Part shown: in pieces, positions 1-5,621 of the stretch
Position numbering within the stretch: position 1 is the first letter of the stretch
How the letters are laid out: every line of letters begins with the position of its first letter
Assembly (NCBI GenBank): GCA_964455375.1
Contig: CAYVXE010000084.1
Coordinates: 1-19,462, forward strand
Source: CAYVXE01 sp964455375
Lineage (GTDB): Bacteria > Zhuqueibacterota > Zhuqueibacteria > Oceanimicrobiales > Oceanimicrobiaceae
Direction: 5' to 3'
Length of the DNA: 19,462 bases
The notes under the pieces: generated by a model
Told to the model about the DNA's origin: nothing
What the model saw: the letters and a program-made list of their open reading frames with translations, nothing else
The model's database searches: none
Translations under genes and position numbers: made by a program

Positions 1-819
1 GGGCGTTTGGCAGAAAGCGAACGAAATCAAAAAAAACAATATGAGAAAGTCGCTTTGGAGTTAGAGAAATCTTATGCAAGACTTAAGAATCAGTCTGAAA
101 TGCTTTCCGAGGTGGAAGCGCAGCTACGTCATTCTGAAAGATTGTCGGTGATGGGCGAATTAGCCGCCAGTTTGGCACATGAAGTGCGGAATCCCCTGGG
201 TTCCATTAAAGGGTCTGCAGAGATTCTGCAGGATGATTACCCAAAAGAAAATGAGAATTATCGATTTCTGCAAATTCTGATCAAAGAAGTGGATCGTCTT
301 AACCAGGTCATCGAAAATTTTTTAAGTTTGGCCAGACAACAACCCCCGGAAATCACCGACGTGAATCTTAAGGAGGCGATAGACTCGGTGGTCCACATCG
401 TGTCTCCCAAAGCCCGAAAGGAAAATGTTGCCATCGAATGTCATCTACCGGCGGAACCAATCTACATAAAAGCGGATGGCAATAAACTCCGGCAAGTTCT
501 GCTTAATCTGCTTCTGAATGCTTTGGCAGCCAGTTCCGGCGGTGGTCATGTCTCCATCGATTCAGTCATACAAAATCATGGGACACATCCTTCCCGCATG
601 GAACTCCACATCGTTGATTCCGGTGTAGGTATTCCTGAAAAAAATCTCGAAAAAATTTTCAACCCATTTTATACAACGAAGAAAACCGGTACCGGTTTGG
701 GTTTACCCATTACGAAACGGATTGCTGAAGAATATAATTGGGGGCTTACTTTGGAGAGCAAGGTTGGTGAGGGAACCAGAGCTCAATTATGTTTCCCATT
801 GATCGAGGACCGTGAATGA
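1..819 (+). CDS. Sensor histidine kinase, C-terminal part (5' truncated by window)
   Basis: This is the cytoplasmic part of a two-component sensor kinase. The reading frame is open from base 1, so the sensor and any membrane segments lie upstream of the window; a TTG at 7 is not a convincing start. Counting from that TTG, residues 1-45 are a charged coiled-coil linker. The HisKA H-box LAHEVRNPLG follows, with the phospho-accepting His near residue 58. The HATPase_c domain shows the N-box (NLLLNALAAS), the G1 box (VDSGVGIP), the F-box (NPFYTTK) and the G2 box (GTGLGLPI). This AtoS/ZraS/NtrB-like type usually pairs with a sigma-54 response regulator, and one follows with a 4 bp ATGA overlap, so the two are translationally coupled partners. 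The signal sensed cannot be read from this fragment; the metal-related genes downstream make a metal or envelope-stress signal plausible, but that is inference. Confidence 0.95.
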   Translation, partial: GRLAESERNQKKQYEKVALELEKSYARLKNQSEMLSEVEAQLRHSERLSVMGELAASLAHEVRNPLGSIKGSAEILQDDYPKENENYRFLQILIKEVDRLNQVIENFLSLARQQPPEITDVNLKEAIDSVVHIVSPKARKENVAIECHLPAEPIYIKADGNKLRQVLLNLLLNALAASSGGGHVSIDSVIQNHGTHPSRMELHIVDSGVGIPEKNLEKIFNPFYTTKKTGTGLGLPITKRIAEEYNWGLTLESKVGEGTRAQLCFPLIEDRE

Positions 820-2171
820 AGCATAAACGTATTTTACTCATAGATGACGACCAAAGTTTACTGCAGGTGACAGCGCATCATCTGCAGCGCTCCGGCTATG
901 ATGTGACCACTGCCGCTACCGGTGAAGAGGGCCTTGAAAAATTTGAACAGGGTGGCTTTGATGCCGTACTCACGGATTTGGCTCTGCCAAAAATGAACGG
1001 CATCGATGTTTTAAAAAATGTAAAACATTTGAATCACGACATTGTAGCGATCATCATTACGGCGTTTGGCACGGTCGAAAATGCTATTGAAGCATGTTCA
1101 CTTGGGGCAGATGACTACCTCACGAAGCCTTTTAGCCGCGAACAGTTGCGGTTTGTACTGGAAAAGGCCCTGCGGTTGCGAAACTTGCAGCTTGAGAATG
1201 TTCAACTCAAAGGACAGTTGAAGGAGAAATATACTTTCAGCAATATCATTGCCAAAAGCAGCAAAATGCAAGCGGTGTTGAAGACTGCCGGAAGCGTTGC
1301 CCAGAGTGATGTCACCGTCCTGATTCTTGGTGATAGTGGTACCGGAAAGGAATTAGTCGCCCGGGCGATTCACTACGCCAGTCCACGGAAAAATCGTGCG
1401 TTTATTACCGTAAACTGTCCGTCCATCCCGGACTCACTTCTTGAAAGTGAACTGTTTGGTCATGTGAAAGGGTCGTTTACCGGTGCGACGAAAGACCGGC
1501 GTGGTAAATTTGAACAGGCCGAAGGGGGTACGGTCTTCTTAGACGAAATCGGAGATTTAAAACCGGAACTCCAGGCAAAATTGTTGCGTGTCCTGCAGGA
1601 AAAGGAGATCGAGCGTGTGGGTGGCGACCGACCGATAAAACTTGATATCCGGATACTCGCTGCCACGAATCAGGATCTTGAAGCCAGAGTGAAAGAAGGA
1701 TTGTTCCGTGAAGATTTATTTTACCGACTCACGGTGCTGCCGGTCATCATACCGCCCCTTCGACAGAGAAAGGAAGAAATTCCCTTCCTCATAGATCATT
1801 TTTTATTGAAGAATGCAAGGGGTAAACATTTGCGGATGGCAGAAGATACGATGCATCTAATGATGTCTTATGATTGGCCGGGTAATATCCGGGAGCTTGA
1901 AAATGCCGTGGAACGAGCCATCATATTAACAAAATCTGATACCATCACACCAGATGTCCTTCCTCCTCAATTAAATGCACCGGTAACGGAAATCGTGGAT
2001 GGTAATAGCATCCGTATCCCGGAGGAGGGCATCTCGCTGGACGAAATCGAGCGGCAGTGTTTGCTCATTGCCTTAAATAAATTTGATGGCAATCAGACAC
2101 GTGCGGCAAAATTTTTAAGTATTCCGCGACATGTGCTGCTCTACCGCGTGAAAAAGCTAGGAATTCAATAA
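816..2171 (+). CDS. NtrC-family sigma-54-dependent response regulator
   Basis: This 451-residue protein has the full NtrC/ZraR/AtoC layout. The receiver domain covers about residues 5-115, with acidic residues D10-D12, phospho-acceptor D54, T82 and K104. The AAA+ sigma-54 activation domain covers about 143-375, with Walker A GDSGTGKE (172-179), the sigma-54 contact loop GSFTGA (219-224, Ser in place of the usual Ala) and Walker B VFLDE (240-244). A Fis-type helix-turn-helix lies at about 410-450. It would convert sigma-54 RNA polymerase closed complexes to open ones when phosphorylated by the preceding kinase. The start ATG overlaps the kinase stop codon. A consensus -24/-12 promoter lies 173 bp beyond its stop codon, which makes the SHOCT gene the obvious candidate target. 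The family call is firm; the regulon is inference. Confidence 0.97.
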   Translation: MKHKRILLIDDDQSLLQVTAHHLQRSGYDVTTAATGEEGLEKFEQGGFDAVLTDLALPKMNGIDVLKNVKHLNHDIVAIIITAFGTVENAIEACSLGADDYLTKPFSREQLRFVLEKALRLRNLQLENVQLKGQLKEKYTFSNIIAKSSKMQAVLKTAGSVAQSDVTVLILGDSGTGKELVARAIHYASPRKNRAFITVNCPSIPDSLLESELFGHVKGSFTGATKDRRGKFEQAEGGTVFLDEIGDLKPELQAKLLRVLQEKEIERVGGDRPIKLDIRILAATNQDLEARVKEGLFREDLFYRLTVLPVIIPPLRQRKEEIPFLIDHFLLKNARGKHLRMAEDTMHLMMSYDWPGNIRELENAVERAIILTKSDTITPDVLPPQLNAPVTEIVDGNSIRIPEEGISLDEIERQCLLIALNKFDGNQTRAAKFLSIPRHVLLYRVKKLGIQ

Positions 2172-2224
2172 AGCATTCCGTTTGATAACCCCACCTTTGT
2201 AGACTATCCGCCAAAAAAATTGTA

Positions 2225-2243
2225 AAATATTCGTCAAATATTT
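2225..2243. promoter_or_regulatory. Candidate upstream activator site (AT-rich palindrome)
   Basis: A perfect 7 bp inverted repeat, AAATATT and AATATTT, is separated by CGTCA. Its centre is roughly 135 bp upstream of the start point expected from the sigma-54 promoter at 2344-2359, the usual distance for an NtrC-type enhancer. The AT-richness makes a chance palindrome possible. Confidence 0.35.
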
Positions 2244-2312
2244 GTCACCCATTCTCAAAAAAATACGCAGTGAAGTTTTAGATAATACCTTAAATCGTTA
2301 ATTAACAGATAA

Positions 2313-2327
2313 TTGTCTCTGTGACAA
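2313..2327. promoter_or_regulatory. Second inverted repeat near the sigma-54 promoter
   Basis: The arms TTGTC and GACAA are separated by TCTGT, giving a 15 bp interrupted palindrome that ends 17 bp before the -24 element. This is closer than most NtrC-type enhancers, so it could be a secondary or repressor site, or nothing. TTTGTCA also occurs at 2241-2247, beside the AT-rich palindrome. Confidence 0.3.
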
Positions 2328-2343
2328 AATTAAACGTGTATTG

Positions 2344-2359
2344 TGGCATACAAGTTGCA
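2344..2359 (+). promoter_or_regulatory. Sigma-54 (-24/-12) promoter of the SHOCT gene
   Basis: The sequence TGGCATACAAGTTGCA matches the sigma-54 consensus (TGGCAC-N5-TTGCA type). The invariant GG is at 2345-2346 and GC at 2357-2358, with exactly 10 bases between them. Transcription would start near 2370, leaving a leader of about 85 nt before the ATG at 2456. The nearest gene upstream encodes a sigma-54 activator, which supports the call. Confidence 0.8.
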
Positions 2360-2455
2360 GTAAACAACAATAAAATAAATGGTCTGGCTGAACGCGATTC
2401 TGCTAATTGCAACGCGTTGGATTGAATAGGTCATATCTAACAAAGGTAAACCGTT

Positions 2456-2662
2456 ATGATGTTTGGAATTTGGATTCTTTGGCTTGGTCTGATCGTCCTG
2501 ATTATTTGGGGCATTCGGGTCTTTGTCGACGATACTGAAATCAGCAGGAAGCGTAGCAACCTGAACCGTTCAGCCATGGATATTTTGCGGGACCGTTTTG
2601 CAAAAGGTGAAATACACAAAACGGAATTTGAAAAAAGAAAAAATGAAATTTCCTCACACTAA
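2456..2662 (+). CDS. Small membrane-anchored SHOCT-domain protein
   Basis: This 68-residue protein has one N-terminal transmembrane helix (about residues 3-24, very rich in I, L and W). A basic stretch follows, then a C-terminal SHOCT motif (residues about 40-66; AMDILRDRFAKGEI then EFEKRK). SHOCT is a short helical domain found at the ends of many bacterial envelope proteins; its role is poorly known and may be oligomerisation. AAAGG (2442-2446) serves as a ribosome site; either of two adjacent ATG codons could start it. It is alone between a sigma-54 promoter and a strong terminator, so it is probably a single-gene unit induced by the upstream two-component system. The arrangement recalls ZraSR/ZraP, but the protein is not ZraP-like. 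Confidence 0.85.
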   Translation: MMFGIWILWLGLIVLIIWGIRVFVDDTEISRKRSNLNRSAMDILRDRFAKGEIHKTEFEKRKNEISSH

Positions 2663-2697
2663 TGTAATTTCCTCATATTCCCACCATACTTAGCCAC

Positions 2698-2736
2698 AAA
2701 AGGCAGGAGATGCATTGTCCTGCCTTTTGCTTTTTT
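2698..2736 (+). terminator. Rho-independent terminator after the SHOCT gene
   Basis: A perfect 11 bp stem, AAAAGGCAGGA (2698-2708) and TCCTGCCTTTT (2718-2728), has a 9 nt loop and is followed by GC and six T residues. It separates the SHOCT unit from the PII operon. Confidence 0.93.
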
Positions 2737-2873
2737 ATATGTAATACAAAAGGCCGGTTTGTTGAATACTCATCTAATAATTTGTAGATTATTCTGCATA
2801 TTTTCATTTCAGACGAATTTTAAAATATCTATAACCAATTGATAATGTGAGCCTTACTGTCATTTGAAATGTA

Positions 2874-2889
2874 TGGCATGTTACTTGAT
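2874..2889 (+). promoter_or_regulatory. Near-consensus sigma-54-like element before the PII gene
   Basis: TGGCATGTTACTTGAT has the -24 half TGGCAT, identical to that of the promoter at 2344, and the correct 10-base spacing to a -12 half. That half reads TTGA instead of TTGC, so one nearly invariant base is missing. It lies 41 bp upstream of the PII start. It could be a weak sigma-54 promoter bringing the operon under the same regulator, or chance. Confidence 0.3.
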
Positions 2890-2930
2890 TAAAGAAAAAT
2901 GCAAACGATTACATGTAAAGGAGAATAAAA

Positions 2931-3275
2931 GTGAAAGAAATCAAAGCTTACGTACGGGTACGAATTTTGGAAAGGGTGGTGAGTGCTTTAGAAGAAGCAG
3001 GTTTTTGTTGTATGACGATCATCGATGTTTCGGCTTTGGGGTACCTTGCTGATAAAAAAGAATCAAAATACTCCATTAAATTTGTGGAAAAATACTCTAA
3101 AATGGCAAAAATTGAAATGGTCTGCCGCGATGATCAAGTTGATAAGGCAATTAATGTGATTAAAGAACATGGTTGTACACATCAATCGGGTGACGGGATC
3201 ATTTTTGTAGCCGAGGTTGACAGAGCGGTGAAAATACGTACCGGCGCCGAAGGCGAATCTATTCTGCAAAATTGA
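2931..3275 (+). CDS. Divergent PII-family signalling protein (PII-NG-like)
   Basis: This 114-residue protein has PII (GlnB/GlnK) superfamily length and signatures: the N-terminal strand MKEIKAYVR, the core KIEMVCRDDQVDKAINVI, the B-loop GDGIIFV (87-93) and the C-terminal RAVKIRTGAEGE. The T-loop (about 36-56) is shorter and unlike GlnB, with no recognisable Tyr51 uridylylation site. The B-loop lysine of TGKIGDGK is replaced (THQSGDGI), so classical control of glutamine synthetase or AmtB is unlikely. A described PII subgroup (PII-NG) is encoded with heavy-metal efflux genes, and the neighbours here fit that setting. The GTG start at 2931 is preceded by AAAGGAG (2917-2923) at good spacing. It is the first gene of a four-gene run ending in the broken ATPase. 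The effector ligand and target are unknown. Confidence 0.85.
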   Translation: MKEIKAYVRVRILERVVSALEEAGFCCMTIIDVSALGYLADKKESKYSIKFVEKYSKMAKIEMVCRDDQVDKAINVIKEHGCTHQSGDGIIFVAEVDRAVKIRTGAEGESILQN

Positions 3276-3288
3276 CTTGGACATTGTA

Positions 3289-3747
3289 ATGACTGGAGAA
3301 AAAGGGGTGCATAAAGGAACCTTTGCAGCCTGGTCGGCGATTTCTGCATTCGGATTAAACTATCTTTGGGAAATGTTGCAAATGCCCTTTTTTGCGGGAA
3401 TGTCTTTCCTGGATTGGCAAGCGTGGATTTTTTGTCTGGTGGCTACTTTGGGAGATGTGGTCATGATCATGGTTATTCTGTTGGTTGGACGTTGGGTTTT
3501 TGGTTGTTGGGAATGGGCGGTCAAATTAAATGGAAAGAAAGTTCTCTACCTGGTTATTGCTGGCGCTTCTCTGGCGGTGATTGCTGAAATAGTTGGTCTT
3601 ATGCTCGGTTACTGGCAATACAGTTCATTGATGCCTGCAATTCCCTGGCTAGGTATCGGTTTGGTGCCCTTCATGCAAATGTTAATTCTACCTATTGCCT
3701 CTTACAAAGTCGCACATCATCTGTTGTATAATTATTACAAAGTGTAA
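3289..3747 (+). CDS. Four-helix integral membrane protein, function unknown
   Basis: This 152-residue hydrophobic protein has about four predicted transmembrane segments (roughly residues 12-30, 44-68, 83-107 and 117-140). Conserved-looking motifs are NYLWEMLQMP near the first helix and a Trp- and Pro-rich turn, GYWQYSSLMPAIPW, before the last. I do not recognise a named family. I chose ATG 3289; an in-frame TTG at 3277, right after the PII stop codon, would add four residues. Neither has a clear Shine-Dalgarno sequence, so translation may depend on coupling to the PII gene 13 bp upstream. The context (PII-like, DUF2231, metal ATPase remains) suggests a membrane partner in metal handling, but nothing in the sequence shows binding residues. 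Confidence 0.8.
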   Translation: MTGEKGVHKGTFAAWSAISAFGLNYLWEMLQMPFFAGMSFLDWQAWIFCLVATLGDVVMIMVILLVGRWVFGCWEWAVKLNGKKVLYLVIAGASLAVIAEIVGLMLGYWQYSSLMPAIPWLGIGLVPFMQMLILPIASYKVAHHLLYNYYKV

Positions 3748-3777
3748 ATTGTTTTAAAATAAATCTTTGGAGAAAAA

Positions 3778-4368
3778 ATGAATTCTTTACCGGGATTAAA
3801 CAGCTTAACGAACATACACCCATTATTTATACATTTTCCTGTGGCCCTGATCTTAATAACTTTGCTTGCAGAGGCGGCCTGGATGTTGACGAAAAAGGAG
3901 CACATCCGTGTGTTTTCCACTTACTTGCTTTATCTTGCAGCCTTATCGGCTGTGGTGACCGTTGCGACGGGTTATTGGGCAGCTAATGCGCTTGGCCATG
4001 AGACGCCAGGTCATGAGTTTGTACATGCTCACCGGGATGTTATGGTGTGGATGAGTGGTTTTCTTGCTGTCACAGCGATATCGGTTCTGGCTATTTCTTC
4101 GTTGCGGGCAGGAAAACTACGTAAATTTGTAATCATTCCACTTGTGTTTATTAGTGGTTTACTGCTTTATGGCGCCGATAAAGGTGGACAATTAGTCTTT
4201 GAATTTGGAATTGGTGTAAAAACTTCTTCCAAGAGTTCCGTCGAAAATCAAAATGGACACCATCATGAAAAGGAAAACGAAGTTTCTGATCATGAGAAAC
4301 ATGAGTCTGATTTAAGTGCAGACAAGGACCATCAAGCAACATCGCATACGCATGACCACGAGGAATAA
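3778..4368 (+). CDS. DUF2231 family membrane protein with His-rich C-terminal tail
   Basis: This 196-residue protein carries DUF2231 hallmarks: the N-terminal NIHPLFIHFPVALI and the C-terminal GADKGGQLVFEFGIGV. About four transmembrane helices lie at residues 16-36, 46-68, 88-108 and 116-132, with His residues in the second loop (GHETPGHEFVHAHRD). The last 45 residues form a hydrophilic tail rich in His, Asp and Glu (nine His), which looks like a metal-binding tail. The family's biochemical role is not established; members often sit near cytochrome or metal-transport genes. TTTGGAGA lies just before the ATG. It precedes the CopB-like pseudogene by 26 bp, so the two were probably one operon. 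A metal-linked role is inferred from the tail and neighbours. Confidence 0.88.
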   Translation: MNSLPGLNSLTNIHPLFIHFPVALILITLLAEAAWMLTKKEHIRVFSTYLLYLAALSAVVTVATGYWAANALGHETPGHEFVHAHRDVMVWMSGFLAVTAISVLAISSLRAGKLRKFVIIPLVFISGLLLYGADKGGQLVFEFGIGVKTSSKSSVENQNGHHHEKENEVSDHEKHESDLSADKDHQATSHTHDHEE

Positions 4369-4394
4369 ACATTCTTCAACAAGAAAGGAAGATT

Positions 4395-4957
4395 ATGAAC
4401 AAGCGCAACGATCATATAAACATTCCGGCCATGATATGAACAATAATCACAGTCACCACGACCATCCTGCTCATATGATAGCTGATTTCCGAAATGATTC
4501 TCTGGGCGTCACTTGTTATGAGCATTCCCATTCTTCTTTTTTCTCCGTTGATTCAGACCTTTTTAGGATTCGGATCTTCTATGAGGTTTCCCGACGACTT
4601 AAATTGTTGACTACGTTCGTTTTTTTTGGGGATTTCCTTTTCTCAAGGAATGAAGTGAATTACAAATGGGTGACGAAGTGATGGTGAAACCCTGAGAGAA
4701 AATGCCTGAAACGGGTTGGTGCTTGAAGGAGATGTCTGCAAATGAGTGCATGCTGACCGGAGAATCGAAGNNNNNNNNNNNNNNNNNNNNNNNNNNNNNN
4801 NNNNNNNNNNNNNNNNNNNNNNNNNNNNNNNNNNNNNNNNNNNNNNNNNNNNNNNNNNNNNNNNNNNNNNAGAAACTCAGGAAAGTAATCCAAATCACAG
4901 GATCTGGCAAATCGGGCGGCATTCTGGCTGACGGTCATTGTTCTTTTGTGGCTTTAA
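4395..4957 (+). pseudogene. Remnant of CopB-type P1B copper/silver/heavy-metal ATPase
   Basis: No single frame is open, but pieces of a P1B-type metal-transporting ATPase appear in order across three frames. An ATG at 4395 with AAGGAAG upstream starts MNKRNDHI. A frame change leads to the His-rich N-terminus HSHHDHPAHMIADFR. Another (4494) gives WASLVMSIPILLFSPLIQTF and GFGSSMRFPDD (first transmembrane helix). LLTTFVFF and GFPFLKE follow after two more shifts (about 4606 and 4630). A stop codon and a gap of roughly 95 family residues come next, then the actuator domain piece ELQMGDEVMVKP, a TGA where GGA (Gly) is expected, and EKMPETG...ECMLTGESK with the diagnostic TGES motif. After the N gap ETQES appears, then in another frame QDLANRAAFWLTVIVLL. 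The phosphorylation (DKTGT), ATP-binding and later membrane parts are absent. Family identity is clear. Whether this is true decay or poor assembly around the gap cannot be settled from one sequence. Confidence 0.88.
4771..4870. other. Assembly gap (100 N)
   Basis: Exactly 100 N form a nominal scaffold gap. The flanking actuator-domain pieces (TGESK before, ETQES after) are about 40 residues apart in CopB ATPases. The real missing DNA is therefore probably close to 120 bp if the remnant is collinear. Confidence 0.99.
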
Positions 4958-5027
4958 ATATCCGATTCTTAAAGGTTGCACACACATAAGGATTCCAATA
5001 AAAATCTATGCTAATCGTAAAAATGAC

Positions 5028-5056
5028 TTGACTGTTATGTAGAAAATTTATATTTA
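5028..5056 (+). promoter_or_regulatory. Sigma-70-like promoter of the YHS lipoprotein gene
   Basis: TTGACT (5028-5033) and TATTTA (5051-5056) are separated by 17 bp and lie 38 bp upstream of the ATG. This gives the lipoprotein its own promoter, independent of the broken operon before it. Confidence 0.55.
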
Positions 5057-5094
5057 ATCTTTATTTTTTATGAAACTTTAATTCAGGAGGTCTA

Positions 5095-5460
5095 ATGTTA
5101 AGAAAATTAAAAAATGCAACTCTTGTTGTCAGTGCAGTGTTTTTGTCATTTGTGATTCTTGCGGCTTGTTCCCAAAATCACGAACAAAATCAGAAAGAAG
5201 AATCTGCTGTTGTGCACACTGATCACCAAATGCAAACGACTTCATCAAAAGCTGGTGACGATGCTGAAACGGTTGCCTGGAACAAAGTGTGCCCGGTAAC
5301 CGGAGAAGAGGTGAGTTCAGATGCTCCAACCGTAACTTACAAAGACAAAGCATACGGTTTCTGCTGCCCGGGTTGTGATAAAAAATTTAAAGACGATCCC
5401 GAAGGTTATGCAAAAAATTTAAGCACTGACGGAACCGAGTTCATCGGGAAGAAGTCGTAA
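5095..5460 (+). CDS. Lipoprotein with YHS/TRASH-like metal-binding domain
   Basis: This 121-residue protein begins with a lipoprotein signal: basic MLRKLK, a hydrophobic core, then the lipobox ILAAC with lipidation Cys25. A His/Gln/Glu-rich linker (26-62) follows, then a compact YHS/TRASH-like domain (about 64-112). Its pattern is VCPVTGEEV ... YGFCCPGCDKKFKDDPEGY, with Cys66, Cys90, Cys91 and Cys94 as likely metal ligands. Such domains bind copper or other soft metals and often accompany CopB-type ATPases and Cus systems. An ideal AGGAGG precedes the ATG and it has its own promoter-like sequence. It is likely a periplasmic or outer-membrane metal chaperone or scavenger that survives beside the broken pump. 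The metal is not determined by sequence. Confidence 0.88.
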   Translation: MLRKLKNATLVVSAVFLSFVILAACSQNHEQNQKEESAVVHTDHQMQTTSSKAGDDAETVAWNKVCPVTGEEVSSDAPTVTYKDKAYGFCCPGCDKKFKDDPEGYAKNLSTDGTEFIGKKS

Positions 5461-5477
5461 AGAATCGTTTTGATTGG

Positions 5478-5535
5478 AGCTGTCCGAAACGTTCATAATT
5501 CATTTTGGAAGAACATTGTCGGGCAGCTATTTTTA
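5478..5535 (+). terminator. Probable terminator after the YHS lipoprotein gene
   Basis: The arms AGCTGTCCGA (5478-5487) and TCGGGCAGCT (5519-5528) pair with one G-T wobble and are followed by ATTTTTA. The long internal loop can pair further through GTTC and GAAC. It also separates this unit from the converging hybrid kinase gene. Confidence 0.7.
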
Positions 5536-5621
5536 AAATGTTTTGTAAGGGGAGGTTTTTATAGGTACAGGTCTTTTGATAGGGAAGATGAGTAGTGAGA
5601 TGTACGGAAAGAGGTGCGAAA

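Noticed and set aside
3277..3288. TTG start for the membrane protein after the PII stop codon.
   Set aside because: There is no ribosome site for it, and the ATG four codons later is the simpler choice. It cannot be excluded.
4316..4681. 121-codon open frame with a His-rich start.
   Set aside because: Only two short stretches of it are real ATPase sequence. The rest is out of frame, so it is part of the pseudogene and not a separate gene.
4611..4938. Open frames running across the N gap on both strands.
   Set aside because: They exist only because N codons are not read as stops, and the plus-strand pieces are explained as ATPase fragments.
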